From Blasia pusilla (lineage: Eukaryota > Marchantiophyta > Marchantiopsida > Blasiales), in NCBI GenBank assembly GCA_050084515.1, contig CM114273.1, positions 20,956,001 to 21,020,000 of the forward strand: DNA of 64,000 nucleotides. Direction: 5' to 3'. The notes beneath the pieces are model-generated. The model was not told the DNA's origin and made no database searches. It worked only from the letters and a program-made list of their open reading frames with translations. Numbering within the stretch: position 1 is the stretch's first letter; each line of letters opens with the position of its first letter. Positions 33,086 through 44,061 of the stretch are shown here, in pieces. The translations under genes and the position numbers were made by a program.

Positions 33086-34620
33086 GTGGGATTGGGAACC
33101 AGCCGATCCTACTTCGAAGAGACAAAGAGTATGTCTGAGCGGATGTTTAGATTAGAACAATATTCTCCCTTAGTGATCAAGGGAGGTAAAAAGTTTAATA
33201 TGAGTGTAACCATACAGAATCAGGAGAGGCAGCTGTATGCTGAACTCTTGACTGAATTTGAAGATGTTTTTGCTAAATCTCACAAAGATTTGAAGGGGAT
33301 TCTGATTGAAATAGCAGAACATCGAATCGATTTATTAGAAGGAGCCGTTCCAGTTAGGCAGAGACAGTATAAGTTAAATCCCAAATCTTCTTCCTTAGTG
33401 AAGAAGGAGCTGGATAAACTCCTGGAGGAAGGCTTCATATATCCTCTCCTGTTTAGTGAGTGGGTGTCCCCAATAGTAGTTGCTCCTAAACCCCCAGGTC
33501 CCAATGGAGAATATAGGATCCGGTTGTGCCAAGATTTTAGGAAGCTCAATGTTGCTACCAGAAAGGACCATCATCCTTTGCCTTTTACTGCTATGATTCT
33601 GGATAAGGTAGCAGGCAGTGAGAGATTCTCTTTCTTAGATGGATATGCAGGTTATAATCAGATTCACATAAGGAAGGAGGACCAGAGCAAGACCACCTTT
33701 ACAACCGATTGGGGGACATTTGCATTCAACTAGATGCCTTTTAGACTCTGCAATGCACCAGCTACTTTTCAACGAACCATGATGATTATATTTAAAGACT
33801 TCCTAAGAGATTATATGGAAATTTTCATTGATCACTTATGTGTATATGGACGAACAGAGGATCACATTGAACACCTCCGAAAAACCTTTGAACGATGCAA
33901 ATGGGCACGCTTGTCCCTACAAGCAGAAAAATGTTTCTTAGCGATGTCAGAAGGTATTTTATTGGGCCACAAGATTTCCAAACAAGGTATCGAGGTAGAT
34001 TATGACAAAAATTCCGTTATATTGGCTCTAGAAATCCCAAAAAATCTGAAGGAATTACGAGGATTCCTTGGCTGTGTGGGGTACTATAGGCGTTTTGTTA
34101 AGGACTACTCTCGGACTACCGCCAGTCTTACTCAGTTATTGAGGAAGGATGCTAAGTACTTGTGGACTGAAGAAAGACATGTGGCATTCCAAGCCCTCAA
34201 GGATAAGCTCATGCATGCACCTGTGTTACAACCTCCAGATTGGAACAAGTCCTTCCATGTGGATGTTGACGTTTCCAAGTTTTGCATAGGCCTTGTCCTT
34301 GGACAAAAAGATTCTCAAGGGAGGAACCATCCCATCTACTACGCGAGCAGGCAGCTTAATCCCGCGGAGAAGAATTACTCAACAATAGAAAGGGAAGCCT
34401 TAGGCATAGTGTATGCTTGCAAAAAGTTTCGCCACTACTTGCTAGGGTATGATATTGTCTTCCATACGGATCATAATGCCTTGAAATATTTATTTAATCA
34501 GGCTGATCTATCCGGGCGCATAGCAAGATGGGTACTCCTTCTCCAAGAATTTTCATTTGAAGTACAAGTGAAGTCGGGTAAGTCCCATGTCAATGCTAAT
34601 TACCTTTCGAGATTGCAGGG
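33086..34620 (+). pseudogene. Reverse transcriptase and RNase H of element F
   Basis: RT starts around 33290 (HRIDLLEGAVPVRQRQYKLN) and shows WVSPIVVAPK, LCQDFRKLN, FSFLDGYAGYNQI and PFRLCNAPATFQRTM; the polymerase box reads FIDH where FIDD is expected, so activity is likely lost. A TAG at 33731 splits RT just before the PFGL-type block. RNase H (about 34240-34600) has VDVDVSKFCIGLVLGQ, ERE in STIEREALGI, TDHNALKYL and a NANYLSR end. Very different from the RT of the DNMT family, so this is a separate lineage. Confidence 0.88.
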
Positions 34621-35957
34621 AGTGGGACCTATAGCTGAGATTTCTGATTCTTTCCAAGATGAAGCCCTGTTCCATATTGAAGGAGCGGATTCGTTAAACT
34701 TTGATATAGTCCAATACTTGCAGCGTGGAATCATTCCTGCCAAGCTGTCTGTAGAGCAGAGAGCTGTTTTTGTCCACAAAGCAAGACCCTATACCTTGCT
34801 TCAGAAAACATTATATAAGCTAACTCCTGATCAGAAGTTGAAGAGGTGTTTAGAGAAAAGGGAGATTCCGAGAGTCATTAGCGCTCTCCATCAGGCGAAT
34901 GCTGGTGGACATTATGTTGTTCACACAACATTGGCCAAAATTCGTGATGCGGGATATTGGTGGCCGACCATGCATAAGGATGTTCATTTATTCATTAGAA
35001 GCTGTGATCCTTGCCAAAGGCAGGGAAAGCCTTTAATGTCAGGTAGGTGGCCCCTGATACCCATCCTTCCATTAGCCCCTTTTTGAAAAGTGGGGCATTG
35101 ACTTTGTAGGCCCTATCCAACCCGTCACAAAGCATAAAAGGAACCGATATATTCTTGTCGCTACAGATTATGCAACCAAGTGGGTTGAAGCTATTGCCCT
35201 CAGGACTAATGATGCAAAGGTAACTGCCCGTTTTCTTTTTGACAACATTATCACTCGGTTTGGTTGTCCCCTGGGGCTGGTTAGTGACAGAGGCACACAC
35301 TTTCTTAATTCTACAATTGAAGCTCTCACTAGTTTTTACTTTATTAAACATCGCCCAACTACACCCTATAATCCAAAAGCCAATGGTGTTACAGAGAGGG
35401 CCAATGGATTGCTCTGTAAGATACTTACCAAGATTGTGTCTGCACATAAGACTGGTTGGGATGTCAAGTTAGCATCAGTTTTATGGGCTTACCGCACAGC
35501 GGAAAAGATTACAACAAGGCAAACCCCTTTTTACGTGACTTATGGTATGGACTCAATGATTCCTATTGAGTTTGACCTGCCCACTTACCGTGTTATGAAT
35601 CAAAGAAGATCCGGGGTGGAAGAGAGTGAATTGCATTGCCTGCAACAATTGGAACAGGTAGAGGAAGACCGAGATGATGCCCTGAAGGAAACTTATCTTC
35701 AACAAGCCAAGAGAAAGAAGGCTTATGACAAGAAGTTAAAACATACGAATATTCAAGCTAGGGATTGGGTATTACTGTATGATAACAGGTTTAACAAATT
35801 TCCGGGAAAATTACATACCGGGTGGATGGGCCCATATCAAGTTCTTAATATATGGGAGAATGGAAGTCTCCAACTTGTTGATATGGAAGGGGAAGAATTA
35901 CCTACCAGGACCAATGGTGCTAGAGTGAAAAAATACTATCCTTCTGCATCCTTTAAA
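34621..35957 (+). pseudogene. Integrase of element F
   Basis: HHCC zinc region at about 34880-35030 (HQANAGGHYVVHTTLAKI ... CDPCQRQG), DDE core with D in KWGIDFVGPI, D in LVSDRGTHFLN and E in KANGVTERANGL, and a C-terminal domain ending KLHTGWMGPYQVLNIW, GARVKKYYPSASFK. One frameshift in a T run at about 35082. No chromodomain or PHD finger. A short hairpin (AAAAGGCA...TGCCTTTT) follows at 35972-35998. Confidence 0.88.
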
Positions 35958-36527
35958 TAAGGAATCCAACTAAAAGGCATCGAGTCGCTGCCTTTTGAAA
36001 AAGAGATGCAGAAGCTGTCTATATATATATATACATACTTAAGATATATACTTAAGATAATTAAGACAAGAAAAGTCCCCCGAGGAAAGAACAAGGGAGA
36101 TCTCTTCTATCTCAGAAGAACAACACTCTACAGTTCCTGAACATGAGGTTACCTAGTGGGAGCATGGTGATACAAATGAAGACGGGGATATTGATGGAGA
36201 GGATTGGAAGATCACACTGTTCCCCCTAGTTCAAAAACTCCTCAGAAGAAAAGAGAAGGTGAAGAGCATCAATGGCCAGGCCAGACCCAGTTGTACTCCA
36301 AGATGGGACAACTATGATCTCCTTGCTCAATGCCTCCCTCAAGAAGAAACCTAGCCCTTATGCTCCTATTTTGGCCACCATGGTCTCACATGGTATTCTG
36401 GACTCTCTTCTACGGACAGTTTTTATATGCTGTTCGGAAAATTACCTGCTTATACACTCAGTTTTATACACAAGTTCTTAAGATAGCTAAAGCAAGAAAT
36501 ATCTGAAGACCACAAGTATAATATCAC
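35958..36527 (+). other. Junction region after element F
   Basis: No 3' LTR matching 28288-29320 is present. There are a TA dinucleotide run (about 36020-36036) and two related phrases CTTAAGATA(A/G)(T/C)TAA at 36047 and 36479. A 69-codon open frame at 36272 has no recognisable domain. Gypsy copy H begins at about 36528. Confidence 0.4.
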
Positions 36528-38010
36528 CCGAGTCGTATGATGTACTAGTTGGAGGAGCAGTATTGTACTCGATGGGTTTTCAGATGGACTACTGGACTAA
36601 GATAACGTCTTATAGACCTGGTTGGCAGTCCGGGGATGGACGTATGAGCCAAGTTCCTGTGAGATTTATTTATGGGGCTCGACCAAGAGGGTCTTCCCCA
36701 ACGGTGTTAGCATTTGTGGCTGGTTTTGGTGGAGTAGTCACTTGGCTAGGAGACTTTTTGGAGGGTAACCTTTCTGCTATGGATTCTCCTGTGCATGAGG
36801 AGGTAGAGGAGGTCTCTAGTTTTGCAGCAGTGGTATCCTCATCATTGGATGTGCCACTTTGGAGTTCAGGCGGTGCACTACGGCAGGAGGCTGATCGCCT
36901 AGTGCAGGAGGCTTGGTGTGAGGCTGTTATACCTCATGAGGAAGAAGAGGCTCCACGCCGGACTCCCACTTCTGGTCCAGTTGGGTTATCCCCTTTGGAT
37001 ACTACACCCATTGTATGGATGTATCCACCGGAGGGCATTTTTATGTTAGATCTCTTTGGTGGGATAAGCACTGGTTTGGCTGCAGTGTTGCCGGTATTCG
37101 TGTGTGGAGATATGTGTATGTGGAGCGAGATGAGACAGTCCAGAGAGTCTCATCCCGACATATTGGTCAATTGATGGGGAGATATCCTGAGTTGTTGTCG
37201 TCATCAGCTATTCGTGGATACCAGCGTGCTGTGCCGTCAAACATTGCATTGTTGCGAGCGCAGGACCTTGAGAGAGTTGGTCCTTTGGATTTGGTGATTG
37301 CTGGATGGCCATGTTAGAGTCATACACGTAGTGGTCGTGATGAGGGATTACACGACCCTAGGTCTCGATTGTTTTGGGAGATGTTGCGTGTGTTACGACA
37401 TCTTGAGGTTCATCACGCACGTGCTCCAACTTACATTCTGGAGAATGTTCCATTGTTGGGTGACACTCGGACCCGGATGATGGCGAGTGTTCATGAGGTG
37501 CGGTCTTGGATTGGACTAGCGGTGTTGTTGGATGTAGCGCAAGTTGGCTTGCGTGCACATCATCCACGCTTATGGTGGACAAACTTGTTGCCTAGGGAGG
37601 TTCTACGTCGAGCATATGATGCAGTGCAGCGGGATCCTTGCCTTACAGTGGATAGTATATTGGATACTTTCTCAGGTGGTGAGGATTATTGATCGGTCAT
37701 CCATGGCAAAGGTGAACCGTGTGGGGCAGCCTAGGATGGCACTACCCACATTTATGAGTTTTCCCTTGTCACATGCCTACATGGAATATGGTCTCGGGCT
37801 TGTATGGGATTCTCATGTGCGATAGTTGGTGGAGCCTAACACTGATGAGAGAGAGTGGGCGATGGGATTTGCTACTAGTGTGACAGCGGTTGCTTCCATT
37901 TTTGAGGCTTCACAACGTCATGTGTTGGGTCAGGCCATGGACCTGAATTGTTTGACCTGGATTTTGAATCTTGGTATGGCGAGCAAACATCAATCAACTT
38001 CTTTATGATG
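36528..38010 (+). pseudogene. Protease end and DNMT3-like methyltransferase (copy H)
   Basis: Begins in the second half of the protease (SYDVLVGGAVLYSMGFQMDY), then an acidic linker and the methyltransferase: motif I FMLDLFGGISTGLAAVL (about 37043), YVYVERDETVQRVS, motif IV LVIAGWPC at 37300 followed by TAG where other copies have Gln, motif VI TYILENVPLLGDT, motif VIII GLRAHHPRLWWTNLLP, and IX-X DEREWAMGF, FEASQRHVLGQAMDLN. A frameshift near 37090 and further ones near 37680 break it. Complete at the C-terminus, unlike E and I. It ends near 38010 and is followed by about 220 bp without clear content. Confidence 0.88.
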
Positions 38011-38229
38011 AGCTCGATGGCTACACGGACGGTAGATGCATCGTCTGGGGGCGAGGAGAGTAGTATTTTGCATCCTTGGAGTAAATGGGATGTAATGGCG
38101 AGCATGTTTGTTTGAGTTGTAATGGCGAGCATGTGGAGTTGGTTGCTCATCTTTGGTGGAGTAGTTATTTTCGGATGATGATTTGAGGGTGATCTTTGTC
38201 ACTTTGTGAGTGACAAAGTCATCACATGA

Positions 38230-38600
38230 ACAAAGACTTTGTCCAAAGAGAGACAAGAGGAAACTACCTTCAACCGAAATAGATACTTTTTTTTGAAGAG
38301 GGTTGAAGAGAGGAAACTTTTTTTTTTAATTCTTTTGCACTTTTTTGTTCATATATTAAGCAGTCCCACAGTTTTTTTTCCTCTTCCATATTTTGGCAAC
38401 CCCTCTGAGTCCGACGAGTTGCAAATTGCACAAAATTTAGAAAACTGAAAAATCAGTGGAATCATAAGTGTGGAACCAATCACTTTTTCAATCCAAGGTC
38501 TGGAAATAATCTATCATTTGCCCCAGGCTGAATAGAGTTTAAGCTCAAAGTGAAGGTTCAAGAAAAATAAAATTACAATCTAAAACCTCATTTTGCATCC
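38230..38600 (-). mobile_element. Terminal region of the Mutator-like element, transposase side (inverted copy)
   Basis: Reverse complement of 10944-11290, including the palindrome with GACTC centre near 38400. Its outer end at 38270 abuts a short stray duplicate of the SWIM coding DNA (38205-38265; compare 38735-38775), so the terminus itself is rearranged. Confidence 0.5.
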
Positions 38601-40853
38601 TCAAAGTGGTTTGTTTAAAATACTTCGCACTTCTTTGAGGGACAGAATTGGTTGGTGGATTCCTACTCCTACCTCCGACTCTCTTAAAACTACCAGCAAC
38701 ACATAGTACATGTGCTTACAAGGGAAATACCTTTTGCCACTTGTCTCTCTTTGGACAAAGTCATCACATGAACATGTGGGAAAGCAACAGATGTGCACCA
38801 CATACACCCCTGTGACACTTGAATTTACAGTGTTGTTCCTGACCCAATACATCCTTCCTATTCCATTGCCACTCAAGACATCTTTCGTGGCGATGATCTC
38901 CATTTTTGCCTCCCGAGCTGCTGCATTCGCTTTGCTCTCTCCACCGTTGGCTTTGCACATTCTGTTTCTCTTCACCCCATTTCTAGATCGAAACAAAAAT
39001 AATGGATTGAGATCATCCACCTTCTCGGGTACATGTTGACATCAATCTTGGGTTGAATACTGAAATCTAACGTCTCTGAATGCGAATATGCTCCGAACTT
39101 CCCCCGTCTACGAGTCTGAAACCGGCACTTGTAAGATTGTCCACTTCGTCTTGAGTGCATTTCGTGCCTGCCGCGATGGGCCAAATCGTGGGGGTATTCT
39201 CGGGAGCTCCAATGGCAGCCGGATAAGTATTTTCCTTCACCACCTCCAATAAGAGTAACTAGCACATCTTCAAACTTCCAACGTCTTCTGCCTTTACTTC
39301 ATAGACAAATATAGTTTTGAGTCCCTTCTCCACATGGTCATAAACGTGAGCACCCATCGTCAACCATCCGTTCAGCACTCTGTAGCAAATATCAAAGCTT
39401 ACCCAGCTCCCGTAAAGATCTTCCCCTTCCCTCATTCGATCTATAAGATCGAGGCCACTCGACGGACCTGTCGTTGATATTTTGAAGACATAGGCCCTGG
39501 ATCCCTCGCCTCCTTGGCCCATGAACTGCCATCTCTGAATGAATGGAAATATGGAGTTGGGCTTGATTCTGGCGATGGCATCCATTTCGGCCGTCTTTTC
39601 ATCCAGAACTCGTATTTGACGCAACAAATTCCGGAAGCATTCGGGATCAGCGAGAAATGCGAGATTTTCCCAGTTGTTTCTCCTCAACCGTGATCTCGCC
39701 GCCCAGGATTCCAAGCAATTGTTCACAAATTTGTGATGCCATTGTGAGCTTGATCACTCCGGGCTTTGAACTCGGAGAGTTTCTATAGACCTCGGCTACT
39801 TTCTTCGCCACATCCTCCTTGATGTGTCTTTGAATTACATCGGTCACAGGATGAGTGTGGGAGCCAACATGAACTACCAGCCTTGTGTACTCTGACGTGG
39901 AGCCCAAGTTGTGGACACGACTTGGGCTCCAACGCAGAAGGGCGATGCCTGACAATGAGGACATCGATGGCCTCCCGGCGGTATGGTGGCACCGACCTCG
40001 TATGGAGTTTCTGCATTCTTGGGAGGGAATTGCAACGTATTGACTCGCCCGTTGCGCTCTAGATACGGGCATGCTGGACTTCTACAATCCAAGGCTCCCA
40101 CGCATTGGCGGCGGGAGACAATCCAAGGACCATCTGGAATTGAAGTACTAGTCCGTTGAAGCCTGCACCATCGATGACAATCGACTTTTGCCCATACCCT
40201 TCAAAGGCGTCCTCCATCTTTGTTTTGAGCAGAGGAAGCAAGTGGAGGCAACTCAAAAATGCAATTACCATAAATGCGTGGGGCGGCTCGTCCACAAGAA
40301 TGTGCTTGAACATTTTCAAGTCCAGAGATGAAAGCAAACTATTGCCTGATACTCGCAAGAGGAACGAGTAGGCGGACAGAGGGCCCGGTTGGTGTCCGAC
40401 AGATCCACTGAGGTTGATAACATCCGGAATCTCTTCAGGAAGAACAGTGACATGAGCGTGTGAAGTTGGAGTCAAAGCCGGATCTGCAGAGCTTGGAGTT
40501 GCAAATGTAGAGCTCGGAGCACTAGGAAATTCTAGACCGTCTACTTGGGAAATAGACGAATTCAGGGGCAGGCCGTAAACTCTGTATTGACCATTTGCTA
40601 GAGGTAGGAGATTGCATACTTTACGGTCTGAGGTCACTGGTTGGACCGTCTCACCTATTATGTCTTCCGTACCGTCCACCCTAACATCTTTGGATACAAA
40701 GATGGTTCCAATTTGGAGAAGAAATCGAACAGACAGAAAATTTTCATCCACTGCTATGAAAGACTCACGAGCTTGGGGTCGAATGATTTCTGATTGAGGA
40801 AGGGCCGCCAGATGACTGCCACAAGTGAGCTTAACATTATTATCCATTCCCAT
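38601..40853 (-). pseudogene. Mutator-like (MULE/SWIM) transposase
   Basis: The N-terminal 264 residues (from ATG 40853) are open but unfamiliar. A CPHCQASPFC zinc pair follows at about 39950. The core (39880-39260) reads SHTHPVTDVIQRHI, KPGVIKLTMASQICEQLL, then GSWVSFDICYRVLNGWLTMG and FVYEVKAED: an Asp...Tyr...Trp and later Glu in the spacing of MULE transposases. The SWIM finger (CSCDDF, SGKRYFPCKHMYYVLL) closes the protein at 38601. Frames change at about 40060, 39950, 39680 and 39260, so it is decayed or has introns I cannot place. It would cut and paste the element in the nucleus. Divergent from the ParB-like gene. Confidence 0.6.
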
Positions 40854-40917
40854 AAATTTTGTACGGGAGGAGGGTGAGAATGAGAAAGAGAAAGAGAAAG
40901 AGAATGAGAATTTTTAA

Positions 40918-40923
40918 TTTATA
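40918..40923 (-). promoter_or_regulatory. TATA box of the transposase gene
   Basis: TATAAATT on the minus strand, about 65 bp upstream of ATG 40853, with a pyrimidine-rich (CTTTCT)n leader between them. Confidence 0.5.
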
Positions 40924-41094
40924 GTGAATAGGAAAACAGATACTCGTGACAGATTTTTACTTACAAGATGAATTCGGTAGGTGACATTGTCTGACACAAT
41001 GGATCCAATTCTGTTGCAACACATTCAATTCTGTTGCAATGTGTTACCGGATTTGGGAAACAGAGACGTGGGTTGCGAAGCACACTTCATTTTG

Positions 41095-41700
41095 TTGGAA
41101 CCCGTCGGAGTCCTGGTAACTCAAAAATTTTGACAAGCTAACCGAAGCCTGCAACCCGTCGGCTTCGGACGGGTTGCACACTTCTGCCAAACATGGTCGA
41201 AGCTGGCAACCCGTCGCTCTCCGACGAGTTGCTCGGATACCGCTCCTTCTTGCCCGAAGATGCTAGAGGCGTGCAAACCGTCTGTTCTCGACGAGTTCCG
41301 GGGGTGCTTACACCTATTTGCCCAAAGACGGCAAGGCGTGTAACCCGTCGCCCTCCAATGGGTTGCGCAAGGGCCTCGCCTTCTGGTGCTTACATGAAGT
41401 GTGCAACATGTCGGACTCCGACGAGTTGCGCGGGAAGCCCGCGTTCTTAACCCTTGACGAGGGAAGCGTGCAACTCAACGGTCTCCGACGGATTGCCTGG
41501 GTACGTCTCGTTCCTGTCCCAAACACGGCGGAGGCGCGCAACATGTCGGTCTCCGACAGGTTGCGCGGGTACCTTGCGTTCTTGTCCGAAGACGACGGAG
41601 GCGCTCAACCCGTCAGTCTCCAACGGGTTGCTCGCGCACATGGCGACGTACCCAGGACGGCGGAGGCGCGCAACCTGTCGAACTCCGACGGGTTGCCATT
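41095..41700. repeat. Palindrome array in the divergent promoter
   Basis: About ten copies of the dyad GCAACCCGTCGG/CCGACGGGTTGC, starting near 41097 (half), 41151, 41207, 41270, 41340, 41402, 41470, 41540, 41607 and 41670. Spacing is about 55-70 bp. Centres vary more than in the intron array: GGCTTCGG, GCTCTCC, GGACTCC, GGTCTCC. The array lies between the two TATA boxes at 40918 and 41786. Confidence 0.85.
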
Positions 41701-41785
41701 TTTAACCTCTAGACTTCCGTAACCTCTGGCACGTCGCCGTCGAACGGACGACGGGACCCAATGGTCAGCCCAACGGCTAGAAAAG

Positions 41786-41794
41786 TATAAATAG
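41786..41794 (+). promoter_or_regulatory. TATA box of the ParB/methyltransferase gene
   Basis: TATAAATAG, conserved in the stray promoter copy at 5688-5680. The start codon candidates are at 42104 and 42125, so the 5' leader would be about 300 bases. Confidence 0.65.
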
Positions 41795-41916
41795 GGCAGA
41801 AATCGATCATTTTCGGTTTCTCATTTTGCGATCTCCATTCCTCACTCTCCCGCATAGCAGCTGATCAGATACCAAGGGGCGTTTCACACGACGAGTCATC
41901 GCGAGTCGATACGAGG

Positions 41917-42040
41917 GAACGAGAGCGAGACGGTGCGACCGAACGAGAGCGAGACGGTGCGACCGAACGAGAGCGAGACGGTTCGACCGAACGAGAGCAA
42001 GACGGTTCGACTGAACGATCGCGAGACGATTCGAGCTACC
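41917..42040 (+). repeat. 24-bp tandem repeat in the 5' leader
   Basis: Four to five units of GAACGAGAGCGAGACGGTGC plus GACC. The minus-strand open frame with repeating RSHRLALV-type residues here is a by-product. Confidence 0.85.
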
Positions 42041-42103
42041 CATCAAGGCGACTCATCTCGACATCAGCAAGGCGACTGATCAAGCGATTCATCGTGGACA
42101 TAG

Positions 42104-42750
42104 GTGGAGGCATTTCCGGAAAAAATGACGAGGAAAAAATCACAAGCCAACAAGTCTAGGAGCTTCACTCTGAAGTCCATTAGGACTCCTGCGTCAACAT
42201 CTCCAGGGCCTCGTTCGGCGAATGAAATTAGGCAGAAGGAAATCGAGGAGCGGGAAAGGGAAGCGGAGATGCACAACCAGAAGCTTCTTGCAAGACGATT
42301 CAAGAGGCGCTCGATAAACAGAACGCAGAGGCTGAGACGTCGCAGGCCTTGAAGAAAAGGATCGCCGACGAAAAGAGAGAAAAGAAGCGTCTGGATGCGT
42401 CGGTGAGGAGAGCAGAATTGGCTAAAGCGAGGAGGGAAAGAGCGATAGCCATTGACGATAGCCCTGCCCGTCCAACCGAAAGTCTTGAGATGCGGGAAAT
42501 GTCCCCGATGAAGTCCGGGGACACAATCAACATAGCGGAAACGCCAGAAGTTCAAATCACGAACGATGAGGTCATGAGGACCGCCAGCGTGGAGATGGTG
42601 GACATTGCCGAAGAAGCCGGAGAGCGGTCATTCTCGTCTCCAAGCCCGGCGGAAGATATCGACCTCTATCGGATCGACGAGTTCGGTCGATTTGCGCCTT
42701 CTACATCTTAGACAAGTTGGTGGTCAAGAAACCGACCCAATTTTCGAGCG
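42104..42750 (+). pseudogene. First exon of the ParB/methyltransferase gene: basic and coiled-coil N-terminus
   Basis: The protein opens MTRKKSQANKSRSFTLKS from 42125 (a Met at 42104 is in frame), then an EIRQKEIEEREREAE helix. A one-base deletion at about 42291 shifts the frame; the other frame continues the coiled coil (KKRIADEKREKKRLDAS) into an acidic segment with EMSPMKSGDTINI and AEDIDLYRIDEF. A GTAAGA donor follows FERG at about 42750. A second copy of the end of this exon is at 45905-46195, including DLYRIDEF and the donor. A highly charged N-terminus suggests a nucleic-acid-linked protein; no known family is recognised in this exon. Confidence 0.6.
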
Positions 42751-42865
42751 GGTAAGAGAGGATTTGGGTTTTTGAATTATGTGAATTGCAATTCATTGGG
42801 AATTCGGTGTAGCTTATTGATCTTGTCCCGGTTTTGTGGTGGTAAAGCGGATGGCAGCGATGGAG

Positions 42866-43311
42866 GGCCACAATGCCCGAGGATTCCACTTTGCCGATTG
42901 CGGAAAATGGAATACGTCCGCGAAATTCATCCGCGAGGACATCGCTGAAGCTTAAACAATCGGCGGCGACAAAGATCCTCGTCGGCGACTTTCCTCCCTT
43001 CTATGTTCAGCCTTACGACGAGCATGGAACCCAAGCCCTGGTTACGAAGGAGGACTTGGATAAGCTTGACACATTCTGGAGGATGAGAGACCAGGATTTC
43101 AGAAGGCAAGTAGAGGTCACGGAATTCAGCTGGATGAGGAATCTGTATTTCTTCATGTGGGATGGAAATCACAGGTTCATGGCGTGGACCAAGTTTGTGG
43201 AGGAGCGGCCTAACTCCTTGGAGGCACATTTTTGCGTGAAAGCAGTGGTCCTTCATCCATTCCCTCATCACATGGCGACGGTGGAGATGGCAATGCATGC
43301 CATGAACACGT
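42866..43311 (+). pseudogene. ParB-like domain exon
   Basis: Read with copy 2 (46292-46530) the exon starts VVKQMALMEGHNA; a frameshift follows in this copy. The domain has LKQSAATKI, FPPFYVQPYDEHGTQALVT, KEDLDKLD and FMWDGNHRFMAWTKFV, then HFCVKAVVLHP. A 'preferred-partner' phrase, then a helix starting at a Leu-rich stretch, then DGxHRxxAxxxF and a final strand is the layout of ParB/sulfiredoxin-like domains, which bind or nick DNA or hydrolyse nucleotides. ParB-like domains occur fused to beta-class DNA methyltransferases in bacteria and phages. The exon ends at a GTGAGT donor at 43311. Assignment is by motif only. Confidence 0.5.
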
Positions 43312-44061
43312 GAGTATCTTCTTGCTGGGTCGGAACTATTGTTGGGATGCTTTTGGCCAAACGCAACTTGTCGGACTCCGACCAGTTTCTCGATTGATGA
43401 ATGGGTTAGGTTTTTCTTGCCGAAAGCAACTCGTCGAACTCCGACGAGTTGCTCAACTCGACGCTTTTTCAGGATGTTTTTTGAAGAATGCAACTCATCG
43501 GACTCCGGCGAGTTGTTCGACTGACCACAGATTTAATAAGTTTTTGGCCCAAAGCAAACCATCGGAGTCCGACGGGTTGCTCGACTCGCCGCCTTTTCAG
43601 GATGTTTTTTGAAGAATGCAACTCGTCGGACTCCGACGAGTTGTTCGACTGACCGCAGGTTTAGTATGTTTTTTGCCCAAAGCAACCCGTCGGAGTCCGA
43701 CAGGTTGCTTGACTCGAAACTGTTTTTGGCCGAAATCAACTCGACGGAGTCTGACGGGTTGCATTCCGAAGTTGGTTTAGCAAATTTTGCGTCAAATTGC
43801 AAGTTTCCATTCAATTGCGCAACCTGTCGGACTCCGACGGGTTGCTATGTTCACGTTAGTATGTTCAATTGCACAACCCGTTGGAGTCCGACGGGTTGAA
43901 ACCAGGCATTAGCAAATCTGAATGCAATCCGTCGGACTCCGACGGGTTGCATCATTTAGCTCGTTCCTAAAATCCGACCTTGAGCTGTGACGACCCGTCG
44001 GAGTCCGACGGGTTGCAGGAACCCATGTAATTTTCTGACGGGTTGAGTTTGGATGTGCAGG
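43312..44061. repeat. Palindrome array in the ParB-gene intron
   Basis: Eleven copies of the dyad between 43363 and 44016, spaced about 50-65 bp, plus a half-copy at 44035. This is the most regular array: ten of eleven have GANTC (GAGTC or GACTC) exactly at the centre. Arms alternate between CAACCCGTCGG and CAACTCGTCGG, with compensating changes in several copies (CAACTCGTCGGACTCC with GACGAGTTG). The intron runs from the GTGAGT donor at 43311 to the GTGCAG acceptor at 44061. Confidence 0.9.

Noticed and set aside
30402-33733. Stops in element F (30402, 31638, 32214, 33731) as programmed recoding
   Set aside because: None has the CAR-YYA context, and only one copy of the element is present; simple decay is more likely.
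41807-42046. Minus-strand protein with RSHRLALV repeats
   Set aside because: By-product of the 24-bp leader repeat; the plus strand has the TATA box and gene start.
43363-44046. Regularly spaced palindromes as a CRISPR array
   Set aside because: Spacing resembles repeats and spacers, but the repeats vary, are full dyads, recur in promoters and introns of a plant transposon, and no cas gene is present.
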